NCBI GenBank assembly: GCA_002633025.1
Contig: NMRB01000004.1
Coordinates: 519,986-583,985 of the forward strand
DNA length: 64,000 nucleotides
Reading direction: 5' to 3'
From: Notospermus geniculatus
Lineage: Eukaryota; Nemertea; Pilidiophora; Heteronemertea; Lineidae
In this document: piece after piece, positions 13,210 through 25,925 of the stretch
Position numbering within the stretch: the stretch's first letter is position 1
Layout of the letters: each line of letters starts with the position of its first letter
Made by a program: the position numbers and the translations under genes
Notes under the pieces: generated by a model
What the model was told of the DNA's origin: nothing
Database searches by the model: none
Seen by the model: the letters and a program-made list of their open reading frames with translations, nothing else

Positions 13210-13279
13210 GCACACTGGAGCTATCTGCTGAGCAAAAGGTCAGTCGAGACCGTTTGCTCAGCAGATAGCTCGCGTGTGC
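13210..13279. repeat. Strong hairpin (27-bp arms)
   Basis: GCACACTGGAGCTATCTGCT continues as GAGCAAA and is answered by TTTGCTCAGCAGATAGCT and CGCGTGTGC after a loop of about 15 bases. It could be a short foldback element. A structured transcript is possible but unsupported. Confidence 0.7.
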
Positions 13280-13753
13280 GCGTATTTTCGGTGAGTTTTC
13301 TGCCTCGCGAGGCGCTCGGACTTCCATTCCCAGGACTGGAGACTGATGTCATAACTGGTAGCTTCGTTCGACACGGATACTACCGCTGTCACATGAAACA
13401 CTACCGATATGTTGCCAGCGTTGACCGGAAGCGGAACTCCATCCCCCTGTCCACTCTTGTATTTCAGTGCATACAGGGTACCCAACCTATTAACATTTTT
13501 CTACATCGCCGCGTGAACTTTCCGTCACGCCGATGTCGCTGAGAGCAGGCAGGATATCAGGATGTCAACTTAACAAGAATTTTTTTTGAACGATGAATAA
13601 TGAACTGAGCAAATACCTAAAGCACCTAAATAACACCCACGCGTTTTCGAAAAACAGAGACCCGTGTATCTTGACGTGGCAGTGGTTTCTCGCTGATTTG
13701 ACTTTCACGAAGCGTAATGTGGGAAGAAGGACGTTGAACTCTAAACATCATCA

Positions 13754-14813
13754 ATTGTCTTGACTTTTCTTCAATCCAGACTTCCGCCCACGCATCTATA
13801 GTAATGACATTCTGCCTTATTCAATTAAACATCTGTTCATCGATCAAATTGAAGTAGACAGACAGAAGTATTCGAATTGGTTCCAAAGTCAAAGCCGTTT
13901 CCTGTTTTTTCATCTCTCATGCTCCGACATCAATGGCAAACGAATGAAAAAGTCTAAAACCAACGACCTGTTGGTAGCAGTTTGAAGAAATCCAACCTCG
14001 CATCGACCCCAGATTATCGATTCACTCACTCATTTTTCTTTATCAATGTCCTTTTTGTCGCTGGTGATATCAATCATCCTTTGATTCGTTTGTAAAAGCA
14101 GATCAGAGATTCTCGGACCTGTGACACTGAGCGGTGTTTGCGTCCCAAAGCGGTTTTCATGGGCAGCAGCCGTCACGGTGTTGCGTGAAGCTTCGAGGTG
14201 CCCAGCCAACGTAATGTCAGCTTCACTCTCCACTTGTCAAGTGTCTCTGTCACGGAGGAGCATGGTTCCACGGTTCACGTAAACTGCCGCAGTTTCAAAC
14301 CGCTACCCACTACGTTGTCCACTCTATACCAATCAAACACTGGGGACGAGTGTACGGTTCGCGCTGGACACATGCTTCCATGGCAGGGGTTTTCACCTCG
14401 CTCCTTTCATCACTCACCGAAATTACTCTAAACTCCCACTTACCTGTCCCATTCTTGAACTCGGAAAAATGACCAAATCCTAAGTTGAAGATATCGCACG
14501 CTGTCATTCTTTGCCAGGCTCGGGAGTGGGACAAGTAAGTGGACTTTACTGTTTCTGACCATACCCCATTATCTTCAACTTAGGATTTAGTCATTTTTTC
14601 CCCAGTTCAGAAATGGGACAGGTAAGTGGGAGTTTAGAGTATGCGTTAGGTTTTGTATCTCGCTTTGACCTTAGGCAACGTCGTATATGCATGCTCGATA
14701 AGACTGTTCAAATCTATCTATGGAATGATCTAAGTTGCCAATTAGGTATTGGGTACACATAAAAGAATAAGTTGAAGCATGTTACCTTACCCTGATAAAG
14801 GGTTAGACACGCT
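13754..14813 (+). repeat. 1.06-kb direct repeat R1, copy 2
   Basis: Near-identical to 387-1441 over its whole length. A small insertion near 14375 (CCATGGCAGGGG) and small deletions distinguish the copies. The CAATAGGAGC element abutting copy 1 is absent here. Confidence 0.85.
14425..14640. repeat. Inverted-repeat element inside R1, copy 2
   Basis: Same structure as 1048-1264: ACTCTAAACTCCCACTTACC at the left and GGTAAGTGGGAGTTTAGAGT at the right. Because it is in both R1 copies, it was inserted before R1 duplicated. Confidence 0.75.
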
Positions 14814-15954
14814 AAAACAGCACGTTGAACTTCTCAAGCGATGAAGGTATGGCGGCCATTTTTGTTTCGACATGGTATCAGTCCAACTTCGCTGTTACCA
14901 CTGGCTATATATAGGCTGGACAGGAGTCCAGTTTTATCAAGGTGAGGAGGGAGAAAGAGTAACCTGATGCATACAGTCGGGCTTTAAGGGTAAGTGTCGG
15001 CGAGTGGTTTTCCATGATAACTTATCGTGACAGTGTTTTTGTAAGATTTCACGACTTAGTTTGTTTTAACTATACGGTAATGTCAATGAATTATGAAACT
15101 GCCACTAGGAAATGAAGGGGTTAGTAGCTTTACTTGATGTACTACATGTGTCGATTCTTTAATCCGTGAAAAGCTAGACATTCTAATGGAAAATGCTGCA
15201 AGCAGATCCTTCTTACGCGGGTAATAAGATACTGCAACGATTCACGAGGCAAGCGATGAAGTCAATACAAAATGTTACAGTAATTTGTATCGGGTCTTTG
15301 GTCGAGTACAGCGAAGACGCAAGCATCCAACGAGTTCAACTTTTCTCTCCTTGTTACGCGACGCTGGTCATTACCCACAGGAAGCTTTGAATGACTAGCT
15401 GGCTTCACTCTCCGAGAATTTTTGAGGATGCATGATATGCACGTGAAACATTACATAAGTAATTCTAGCCAGCTTGTCGCTTTCAATACGAGGAGACCAA
15501 TTTGTAACGTTGATCGGCTTTTTTTCGCAGGGATACCCGAGTTCGACATAAGTTTTAATCATTTTTGACAATGGTTACCGATACAAAAGATTCCGATTAT
15601 ATACGATACGTTTAATTTGACATAGGAAACGGAGAAAGATTATAAATAGATGCGTCAATATCTTTCGTTAAGAGCAATGATTAATACGAATGAGGACACG
15701 AATCATCAAATAAAAGCCTACTTTTACACCTACATAGAGTTTTCCTTCAAAGCCGAGGGTGAAGGATTACTGCCTCTGGTAAGACGGAGTAAGTCACCTG
15801 AATCTTGGAGGAATAAATAAGCCACACTAGCTTATTTCTCCAAGCCAGACGCTACTCATGTTCCACAGTTGGATGGGGTCTTTCCCCTGCAAAGGCACGG
15901 GTACAAGGCACCACCGTAACGGCTGGTAGGATGTAAAGAGTTAGTTAAATGCAA
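14814..15954. other. Stretch without a supported gene, up to the assembly gap
   Basis: Apart from the candidate promoter, only short frames are present (for example 15193-15390, 65 codons, unrecognised). Confidence 0.4.
14906..14991 (+). promoter_or_regulatory. Possible core promoter with first-exon splice donor
   Basis: TATATATA at 14906-14913 lies about 85 bp upstream of a good splice-donor match, TTTAAGGGTAAGTG, with GT at 14990-14991. A weaker donor-like AAGGTGAGG is near 14940. This is the arrangement of a short non-coding first exon. No convincing coding exon was found downstream, so this is only a candidate. Confidence 0.25.
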
Positions 15955-16002
15955 NNNNNNNNNNNNNNNNNNNNNNNNNNNNNNNNNNNNNNNNNNNNNN
16001 NN
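15955..16002. other. Assembly gap of 48 N followed by a C homopolymer
   Basis: A run of 48 N is followed directly by nine C residues, so the base order here is unreliable. Frames drawn across it on the minus strand are artefacts. Confidence 0.95.
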
Positions 16003-16355
16003 CCCCCCCCCATCATGTACACACGGCAGTCGACAGAAAATGGTGCCCCACCATGGCAATGGCGGCCAGCTCGCTGACACAAGCTCCCGCGCATGCCTAG
16101 CTTGACTACTTCCGGTCGCCAATGCAAATTCTATTTTGAACTGCTACATGCATGGAGAGTATTGCTGACATTCGCCGGAGAGGCCACACTGCAGGTTTTC
16201 AAGTACATGTGCTTAGTAATACATTAGGTCGCGTTTTTTTGAATCTCATTTCATTTGCTGATGTAGCCAAGCCTATCACGTGGGTGACTGTATTTGCAAG
16301 TTCACATTTTCTCAATGATACCGATTTCAAACAGGCGAAGATTACTACATTTTTG

Positions 16356-16974
16356 TCGACACGCCGTTTTCGACTTTGTAACTTTTTTCATCCCGCTTTG
16401 AAACTTGTACGCATGCCTCTAATGAGCGATTGTTTGGAACACAGTCGAGTTCTTACCAGTCAGCAGTGGTCATAAGTAAATCAACTCCGCAGTCAGACGT
16501 CAGAAAGCTTTTAGTTCTACGGCGTTTGTAAATAATGTTGCACCTCCTGCAAACACATGTCCTTCATTCTCTTTATCGTTAAACATAATAACGGGATGCT
16601 TTGGATAAACAGGAAAACGGGAACTCACGAAGAAATGACATGAATTTTCCAAGGCACATATTTGATTTGGAATGTCGTCAAAGGGTCTTGGCTTCTTGTT
16701 CGAGTTAAAAAATGGAAGATACCTTGAATCGTTTACTAAGTTTTGGAATTTACGGATGGTATTGAACAAAGGCTTTGTTGCATTACCCCAGGCATAAGAA
16801 TTATTGCACGTAAACACGTTTTAACCATTGCTCTTCGCCTTGATTTTGTTTCGTCGTGCCATACTCCATTATTTTGCGACACGCTGTTCGGAGCGGACCA
16901 TCGTATTTTGACTAATCCCATTCCTTCGTAATACTATTTAATAAAAACACGCAAATATTATTTTCGAGAAGTTA
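16356..16974 (+). repeat. Copy A1 of a head-to-tail duplicate ending at a single N
   Basis: This 619-bp stretch starts TCGACACGCCG and ends CGAGAAGTTA directly before the single N at 16975. The next base after the N starts a near-identical second copy (16976-17598). The exact match of duplicate ends to the N suggests two overlapping contig ends that were not merged, rather than a biological tandem repeat. Confidence 0.85.
16500..16960 (-). pseudogene. Unrecognised reading frame, broken, copy A1
   Basis: Read on the minus strand, 16500-16817 is open for 105 codons, with residues such as VFTCNNSYAWGNATKPLF and a C-terminus ending NAVELKAF. The frame could extend upstream to about 16960 except for small indels: an extra T near 16820 and a 2-base loss near 16902 relative to copy A2. 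I do not recognise the family. Open stretches found in both copies, each broken at different places, suggest a real coding exon spoiled by contig-end errors, or a decayed gene. Confidence 0.35.
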
Positions 16975-16975
16975 N

Positions 16976-17598
16976 TCGACACGCCGTTTTCGACTTTGTA
17001 ACTTTTTTCATCCCGCTTTGAAACTTGTACGCATGCCTCTAATGAGCGATTGTTTGGAACATAGTCGAGTTCTTACCAGTCAGCAGTGGTCATAAGTAAA
17101 TCAACTCCGCAGTCAGACGTCAGAAAGCTTTTAGTTCTACGGCGTTTGTAAATAATGTTGCACCTCCTGCAAACACATGTCCTTCATTCTCTTTATCGTT
17201 AAACATAATAACGGGATGCTTTGGATAAACAGGAAAACGGGAACTCACGAAGAAATGACATGAATTTTCCAAGGCACATATTTGATTTGGAATGTCGTCA
17301 GAGGGTCTTGGCTTCTTTGTTCGAGTTAAAAAATGGAAGATACCTTGAATCGTTTACTAAGTTTTGATATTTACGGATGGTATTGAACAAAGGCTTTGTT
17401 GCATTACCCCAGGCATAAGAATTATTGCACGTAAACACGTTTAACCATTGCTCTTCGCCTTGATTTTGTTTCGTCGTGCCATACTCCATTATTTTGCGAC
17501 ACGCTGTTCGGAGCGGACCAGATCGTATTTTGACTAATCCCGCATTCCTTCGTAATACTATTTAATAAAAACACGCAAATATTATTTTCGAGAAGTTA
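16976..17598 (+). repeat. Copy A2 of the head-to-tail duplicate after the N at 16975
   Basis: This is the near-identical partner of 16356-16974. It differs by a few substitutions and one- or two-base indels, mostly in homopolymers. After GAGAAGTTA at 17598 the sequence continues into unique DNA. Confidence 0.85.
17120..17560 (-). pseudogene. Unrecognised reading frame, broken, copy A2
   Basis: Minus-strand partner of the frame in copy A1. The upstream part (17298-17489 with its extension to about 17560) is intact here and runs through GEEQWLNVFTCNNSYAW. An extra T in a TTT run near 17315 shifts the frame before the C-terminal half. No start codon begins the extended frame, so if real it is an internal or last exon. 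Product unknown. Confidence 0.35.
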
Positions 17599-18886
17599 TC
17601 CTCTGAATATCCGACACCTTTTCTGGTCTCTCATACTAAATTCATAGAACAGAACATAGAACATCGTTCAAACGCACCGCATGCATATCGACTGCACTCA
17701 GCGAAGCTCTTCCGTTAATTCTTGTAAATTACATTTACGTCAGCGTATTTCGAACCATGAGCCACATGGTGTTTTTATTCATCGTACATTACCAGTGTGG
17801 TATGACGGTATAAATGTGCGTCGCTCCTAGCTACATGTAACTACACCTACTCGTATGCGTTATCTTTTATGATCCAATGTACATGTACTTTTGAATAAAC
17901 AATATCAAGACGATGACAGCATCGTTAGCAGCTACAGTGACCTGTAAATATCATTTTTAATCTTCGAAGACAAATTGAGTGTGCTAACCTCCGCTAGCTT
18001 CGGCAATAAATAATCTAGCCTCCGAGCCCAGATTCACATTTTTCCCATTCCTCCTGCCAAACTCACTGAAGCTTTTACTCGAAGAACAGGTGATAACAGC
18101 TACAGTTATTATTATTAGTCGAGAATACAACTTGACTATCATGTTCCTCAAAGGTGAAGGATCCGTATCCCAGTTGATTGGAGCTGCTCTCTGAAGATCG
18201 CCGCACACAGACATGACAGACGAATAACGCTCAGCCGGATTTGGTGCGGCGTTATTTCAAATGTACAGCCGTGCTCTACACTTTGCAGTCTGCGCCTGAC
18301 ATCCAGGCCTACCTGGGGTAGTGCGCCATTCCGTCGAACTACAGACTTCTACCCCAGGCAGCAATACCCACTACACACTGTTCAAGGTGGCTGTTCCATT
18401 TAGTTTACGTGCCAAATATTAGCCAATCAGATTACGCGTTGCAGAAGAGCCTTGGATTGCAAGTTGCCATGTCAGCTGTACAGTGCACTGCAATGGATCG
18501 AATCGAGTCAAGTTTCCCGATTTATGTCTCGCAAAATGCTTGGATTTCCAGTAAATTTCCGACATGACGGACAAAACTGCACTTAAAATGTACAACAAAA
18601 AATATTTGTATTCCTGGAAGTCAGATTGACAGACGACGCCGCGGTTTATAAAAGGGGCATTTTGATTGGCCACTCGCGACTAGGACCAAGCCGTGAAATA
18701 GAAATGCTGCTATTGACGCCAGGGGTATGAGTGATGTAACGGGAGGTGTAGTCACGCGATGCCCCTGGTGTGCCAGGATGGCGCCTGATGGCTTAGCAGT
18801 ATTGTGGTTGTACGATAGGCCTGTTCCTTCAAAAATCCAAACGGTTTGATATTTGGTACAGTCGCACACAACGGTGCAGCAGTCTG
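17599..18886. other. Gene-free stretch
   Basis: No supported gene, RNA or repeat beyond scattered ACATGTAC words. Confidence 0.4.
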
Positions 18887-19006
18887 GCCCCATATTCATA
18901 AAACCTTGCTAGACCTAGTCACTTCTACAGTGCCCGGCTTGTACAGCCCAATGCACAACTAACAACCAACTAGAGAAAACTGGCAAAGTTCTATGAATGT
19001 GGACCC
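18887..19006. repeat. Foldback element with ends GGCCCCATATTCATAAAAC
   Basis: The left end GGCCCCATATTCATAAAAC is matched in inverse by GTTCTATGAATGTGGACCC at the right. It is a short element of about 120 bp without coding potential. Confidence 0.6.
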
Positions 19007-21065
19007 TGGTCTCAACCATTTCAGCCTTTGATTTTCCATGGTAATTGCTTGTGGTCAATGCCTCCTTTGCGATGAAAAGCATTGCCCCACTAAATTGCTT
19101 TCAGTACGCCGTTGCTAGCAATGAGCAATAAAACTGCCTAGAGTGGTGAGGGCTTGCGGCATCACGCATTTCACCTAATCCAAGAGAAGCACTTAAAATT
19201 CTCACTCTGTGATTACTCTAACACAACATACGATATCTGATTGATTTCGAACACAATTACTACAACTCTGGTTCTCAGATAAAGGGAACCATATCAACCA
19301 TGTAAATCCAGATTTACGAGACCTCTAAAGAGCAATCACAGCACTTCCTCGTTACAAGATAGTTGTACACTTACAAAACATGTTTTCCTGGTTCCTTCTC
19401 TGTGGGGAAACATTAATACCCATCGGCGGGCATCAATCACCAACACCGCTCAACACAAATTCATTTCACCGACGAAGGCCTGATTTTCCCATGCCAATAG
19501 CATCCAAATCCGGGTTTACCTTCCGGTGAACGTTGAAATGGACAACACACAATATTATTCTCACTTTCCAAGTGAGCCCAGGTTACGGGAACCATATTGA
19601 TGGTAACAAGTGTTGAACGTTCTCTCACCTCTCGCTACGGGCCAAGAGCAACATACTTATTTCAGTTTTGCTAACCTTTTCCTTGGTTGGCAATTTAAAA
19701 AAAATATTTGTTTAAGATTTATTTTAAAAATAAGTTTCTTCACACGAAACCCGTGTGAAAACGTCGTGCAATCTGCCGACGGAAGTTTTATCACGCTCTA
19801 CTATGATAACCAATCATTCTTGATCAGAAGAACTTAATTATAAGCAAGGAAAAGAAGTCGGTATCCTTGACTCGACGATTCAAACGTCAACAAGAGGCAC
19901 AGGATCACCAAACGAACATCCAATCCAATCACGTATGGGAAATTCTGACGTACGGAATCTCATCACTTGACGCTTAAGGCAAACTATTTTTTGTCATTTT
20001 TCTGGAGTGATTTTCGCGAGTAACCATTCACAACAAAATCTGATTTTTGCCGGTATATAACGCTGATGTATTTATCTTGAAGCTTTTTCGCTTGACATGT
20101 GACTTACTAAAAAAACTAATGGTTTTAGTCACTTGGACGTGATTGTATCGGTGTTTCGGCGAAGCCTTTATTGATTCCTCGGGAAGTGAATGCATGGGTC
20201 CATTATGTATCCAACGTGCCTACTCGAATATTTACAAGTCTTACTTGTGGCAAGTAAAGGTTCACGAGTTCAGAAGGCACCGCAACCGACACCAGTGGTT
20301 ACAGGTACCAATATTACAGCTGTCTTACTCCATCCTGGTGGTGTTGGTGAGGGGAAGGGGCAGAGACGACCTGCAGGGTGGGTGGGAATCATATTACTCT
20401 TGGGAACAGGACGAAAACGATGCCGAGGTGGGCGAAGGAGATCACAAGACACAGTTGTGGAAAACGATTGAACTATGGCACTAAATAGCACCCCAAGGTA
20501 CTTTGTAGTATACTACTAGTATAACGTTTACAGCCAGCGTTGTAAACCTATCATGAAAGCAATTATTTCAGCAATTCGTGCTGGTTTTCCTGTGTTGTTT
20601 TTGAAACGGCAACAAGAGCGGAAGCAGAACAACATCGAAAACGAGGCCAGAAAAAGTACATGGTGGATTAATGTACCCTTACATTCTCTCTTCCGGCTGA
20701 ATAGACTATCCTCGGTAAGTGAGCCCCCTTCCCCTATCGCAGTATCACTACATGTAGATCTATACTCTAACAGTGATGACAATACTCGGACATACCATTT
20801 GCCACCTTGTACAACGACGAAAAAAACTAAATTGGACATCTTTTTGACTAAGACATGAATCGATTATCTAAAAACTTGTCATTATCTTGTCATCAATATA
20901 TGCCAGGGAGCAGCTCCCAGGCACGATCATAAAAAGTACCCCCGTGGAGACGTGTCTATAGTATAGTTTCTTCGCATCAGTCACGTACCCTCAACGCTCC
21001 GTAAGGACCTGAATACAGTGTCTCCTTTATACAGTTAGACAGATAAACACGACCAATCGCTCATC
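19007..21065. other. Gene-free stretch
   Basis: Frames of 90-113 codons around 20143-20858 overlap on both strands and resemble nothing I recognise. Treated as non-coding. Confidence 0.4.
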
Positions 21066-21218
21066 AAGGCCTGAACCCACTGACGCGTTTTCACGCAGCG
21101 GGAAAACGCACCGGCAGAAAATGCTTTGTTGAAAGGCAGCGGACCGAAAAAATAACAAAGGATTTGTCGGGCAGTGATGAAAACGCGGCGGCAAAACGCG
21201 TCAGTGGGTTCAGGCCTT
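21066..21218. repeat. Foldback element AAGGCCTGAACCCACTGACG
   Basis: AAGGCCTGAACCCACTGACG at the left is mirrored by CGTCAGTGGGTTCAGGCCTT at the right, and GCGTTTTC/GCAAAACG extends the arms. About 153 bp in total. MITE-type. Confidence 0.8.
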
Positions 21219-24200
21219 TAGGCGTACTTTACATTCTGTTTGCAACGGGGTACTGCATGCAGTCATCAATATGGCAAATGACTTTGCCACCGAAGTACCA
21301 CGACTTCAGAAAAATAAGATCGGAGACTTCGACCTAGCTGTTAACGATTTGCATGGCGTCAACCGCCGGGACCTGGTGCTCGTATCTCGTGGAAAGGAAA
21401 GACTAATTCCGACGATATTTCAACTTGTTCCATGCATAATCTGCGGGTGAAGGAACATAACTAAGTTACCGACAGATCAAAGAAGATTGAACATGTTAAG
21501 TCTCAGTTCATAATCGAGTGACTACCTCCTGCGGCGATGACATTTCAGATGAAATGGTTGTGAAATTATTTCTCCCCGACGAACCGGATTACAGGCAGAA
21601 CCTAATACTCCTATTCCAAAATATTTTTTTCGCCCTTAAATAAGGGGTCACAGGTATCACATGAAAATCTCGACTAAAAAACGTTTTTTTCATAACCCAT
21701 GGGAAACACATAAATTTTTTTCTTTGATTATAGTGACAAGTGTGTGAGAGTGAAGTAACCGCTGAGGAGTTAATGTCATTTCGATTGAACAAAATAATCC
21801 AAATGTTGCTGAAGGGCTAACAGAATACGTCAAAAGGATCGACCACAGGGGTAAATGTATCCTTAGACAAAACGACCTGAGTCAAATTGATAGCTCTCCC
21901 CGAAGGCATGGGGTCGCTTATTTGCATACTTCCTATATAGACCTTTCCAACAAAGATGGCCGTCTAACAGTACTCATCATATGATGTCAGAAGCTTAATG
22001 CCATTCAATGGCCCCTGGCACGCTAAGCTGGTCAAGCGAGCCATGGGCACAAAAGTTTAGGTAAAATAATTGTTCGGGAGGTGGTGTTATATCATGCTTG
22101 GACAATGAATGGCCACGACGTCATGTGGGAGACCAAGTAGGCCACCATTTTTATTGGAACGATCTACAACCAATTTTGGAACACGTCCACATTTGATGAA
22201 TTCATTGGCAGGTAGACTACTGTCAAACACAAGTTGTCGCCAGCTCATCAGAGATCGCAGATTGTTCTGCTTTACTGAGCTGGCCTTCAGCGAACTCCTT
22301 TTTTCAGCGATCAAACACGTTTTTACTAGACCACATCCTGAAACTGGTCACAAAAGGACGTCATGGGAAATTTTATGGTTTTAATGTGAAACTGCATTGT
22401 AAGCCTGCAATCCATCACAAAATCAACAACCACGCAGAAGCCAACGAAATTTTTCTTGCCTTTTCGTTCTTTCATGAGATTTTTTCAGGCTGCGGTTTCT
22501 GGTTAACTTTGGTCATGAAAAAAGAACCCAATTTTAGGAAACGACAAGACGACAAGCTTACTAGTAATTACCATATCACTTTCGGCTGGAATCGACTTTT
22601 TTTCTCTCTTTTTCCGTGTCTATACAAGTGTGGCTCATTTTTTTTCTAGAAGCAGGATCGGATAGACGGCGGCCCTTGTTATAAAGAAACCAATTAACGT
22701 GGTTTACCGTAATGAATTAGAGGAACGAGGGGAGTTTGCTTTATGTTACATGTCATTATTGAGAAAAACAATGACTCTGTATGTTTCTATGTGACAAATA
22801 TGTACAATGTACATATCGGGATTACGAGACGTGCTATGGGTAATCCAGGCTCTTTCGGAGCTGGGATGAAATTTTTGTTCGGTTCCACTGGATCTTTCAA
22901 CGTTTCGGACATGTCAAACGTTTTTTTTTCAGCCCAAAGCTCTGAACCCCGTCGAGGCCATTGGAATGCTTCACAGGAAGCCGAGTGGGTTCTCGACGGT
23001 GCTGGCTAAATATATAAATGTAGATATGGGGACAGTCAGAGGCGATGTGTCGGTCATGCGTTTCAAGTCTTGGTGGCGATACCAATGACATTACCACGAG
23101 TCCCCGGGGAAATCTGGATATTCCTTTGAGCTGATGATTCAGAGATTCACCCAAGACAGAAAAAGCTTTTAATCTCAGTCAGTAATAACCATATTATTCC
23201 ATCATCTCCATTCAAAATAGGAAGCCAGGTACGCCACCTGCGTCAAATGTTTTATTCAGACACCGACTGGATGCAGGCGCCCTTTCTTTTCATCTTAGAA
23301 CAGTTGTCACTTGGACCAACCTGTTCAGGTGATGTCAACTGATGAAATGAAACGCCAAAATCATTTTGATATTGAATTCTATCAGTTGGTAATTTCGTCA
23401 TGGATATGGCAGATCAAAAATGTAATTTGACAACTTTCCACGACCGAAGCTGATTCCACCCCAGAGGAACCCCAGTCAAATTGCCTCTCTAGTTGCTGTA
23501 ACTCTGATATCGATAATGTAAGACATTGGAAAACCACCAGAAATCTATCCTTATTAGCTAATTGCGTATACGTGAATCGGACGACTTGGATTCAATCCAT
23601 GGACTAGCTTGCCTTCATTGACCAGTCATACCATCGTAGAACAGTAGGAGAGCAGTGTTCCTGACAAACCAAGGATCTAAGTTGGGATCTAAAGATTCAT
23701 GTGCCCAATGGGGAAATACATCTACAATTCAATTCGCTTACGTTGCATGATGAAAATAGAAAAACCAAGGAAATGTATTGCCAATTTTCTTCCCAATATA
23801 TTGCAAATCACGGAAAATGACGTACGAAAATGAAAACTGACTAGCTGTAGTTGTTCGACCTTTATTTACTGGTGATGCAGTCAATGAAAAACGACAACTT
23901 ATACACACTTTAAAGTAATGATCGCAACTAAGTACTTAAAAGCAGATTGACATCCAAACTGTTCAGATAGAAATCGTTTTTCGCTTCACATGAATAATTC
24001 AAATTCATTTTACTATAAAAAACGTCGATATAATGAGCGATCTGCAATATTCAACCACGTCGCACTCCATTAAAATCGGCATTGTTCATTCTTAAAATGT
24101 CACGTTTTAATATAATTCGTTCCATTAGGTTGTTTCCATTCCATTCCACTAAATACAAACTCGAAGTTGCCTACGAATCCATTTCTAAATGATAACTCAA

Positions 24201-24389
24201 CTCAGTTTTATGTAAAAGTAAAATTTTCCCTACATTTCACCCATCAAGAAACGGTTATCTTAATTGTGGCCATGTACTGTGCTGAAAGATTCATCAGCCA
24301 GTAACTAACCGAAGTTAGATTCGGGATAGTTCGTTCCCACGCGGTCCATGTTGGTTGAATGTCTTATTACACAGATTTGGTAAGGTCGG
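21219..24389. other. Gene-free stretch
   Basis: Short frames only, for example 22109-22384 and 22386-22649 on plus, without recognisable domains. AT-rich around 23.8-24.2 kb. Confidence 0.4.
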
Positions 24390-24954
24390 CGAGTGCTTCA
24401 GGCGCCTACAAACAAAAACTGGAATCCAGTGCGTTTTGCGGTGCGGTTCCCGCAAGCAATGGCTTCTACGGTAAATAATAAGTTTAAGGCAAAAATTCCT
24501 TCCACAACATAAACTATACACAGGAAAAACTATTTCTCACTCCTCGAGGTGTCCACCCCGCCATTTTCCTTCCCGAGTGTGGAATTACTAAAACCTCCCA
24601 TTCCCATTATTTCAACACATGGCAGTCCCAATCAATTTCCTTTGGGTGACATTAGTTCTGAGCACGGGTTGACTTATGTCATTTCGTAAGGCCGTTTAAT
24701 TCCCAAAACGGACCCGATGCTGTTGTGCAAACATAAAACGGATATTAAGATTACAATGTCTTTTGCAATGATTGAAAACCTGCCGATTAAATCATCTGTT
24801 TTGTAAAAACCGAAAGATGATGCAGACACATGCAGGCTGACTGTACATACACTGTACATTCGGTAGAGAGATCGGTATAAAGTGCAGCTTGCAGGTTAAT
24901 GGTAAGGGTGTGTGTCCAATGGTGGTGTCAAAAGTAGGGCCTACAGGAAATACT

Positions 24955-25133
24955 ATAGACATCCTGCGTAAGTCGGCCATGACAGTCCAGAAGGGGTAAA
25001 CAAACCTTGGGCCTAGTGCATTGTACAGACGGTAAGCACAGGAGCCAACTGTACAAATGCACTGGGCCCCCTAGGGCGAGGTTAATGTTTACCCCTTCTG
25101 AGCTGTAATGGCCGACTTTCGCAGGATGTCTAT
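24955..25133. repeat. Foldback element ATAGACATCCTGCG
   Basis: Arms ATAGACATCCTGCG, AGTCGGCCAT and AGAAGGGGTAAACA at the left are answered by TGTTTACCCCTTCT, ATGGCCGACT and CGCAGGATGTCTAT at the right, so almost the whole 179 bp folds on itself. In copy B2 the outer left arm is missing. Confidence 0.8.
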
Positions 25134-25925
25134 TGCCTGCAAGTCAACTTGCAACCTGCATTTTGTACGAACTGCGGTAGACTGGTATCAAAGTATTGAA
25201 ACGTATGCCAATTTCTGGTGGCCGAAAATATTGAGTTCGGCCAACACGGTGGGTTGTTCAAAACCACTGTCAGTCTCTGCTGTTTTGAAGTTATCTCTAA
25301 TGTGGTGTTAACTACAGTACAATGGGTTTAACTGATGGAGAGAACGCCAAGGTAGCATGCTTGTGACAAAGACTGTTCGAACAACCGGGCCAGCCAAGGT
25401 GATTACCGTGAAATACGGGGGGAGGCGAGGAGAACGGGTGAGGCCAACCCTCGGGAAATCAGTTCAAATCACGTAAAACACAACAATTGATCCTTTAGAG
25501 GGTGGCGAGGCCCTCATCACAGATTGACCAGTATTATCCCTTCGAAACAACGGCCGCAACAAATTAGAGACCGAGTGGTCATCAACACGCAAACCAGTAA
25601 TAAGTCATCGTAAGTAGCAATCACCGTGCCAAAACATCAAGGGGAATGGGAATAGCGGGGCTACACCGTTCATTCCTGACGGCGTTCCTCCCATCTCATC
25701 GACTATTGAAAGACACACCAAGACCCTACAAAGCTCTGATTACCACAATAAAAGTATCTGCTGGCATTTCGGAAACGGCTGAGGAACAATCTTGACCGGA
25801 ACATGGCACTTATTACGGAAGATTGCAGTTGATAAGATATGCCCAATCAGACGCGGTCTGCGTCAAACAGCGACAGGCGTCTCGGAAACTGCCAGGAACA
25901 CGGACGCTACAGATGATGTCGAGGC

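Noticed and set aside
15856-16127. Minus-strand frames spanning the 48-N gap
   Set aside because: The reading frame through N is meaningless.
20143-20858. Overlapping 90-113 codon frames on both strands
   Set aside because: Several frames are open at once because of base composition; none resembles a known protein.
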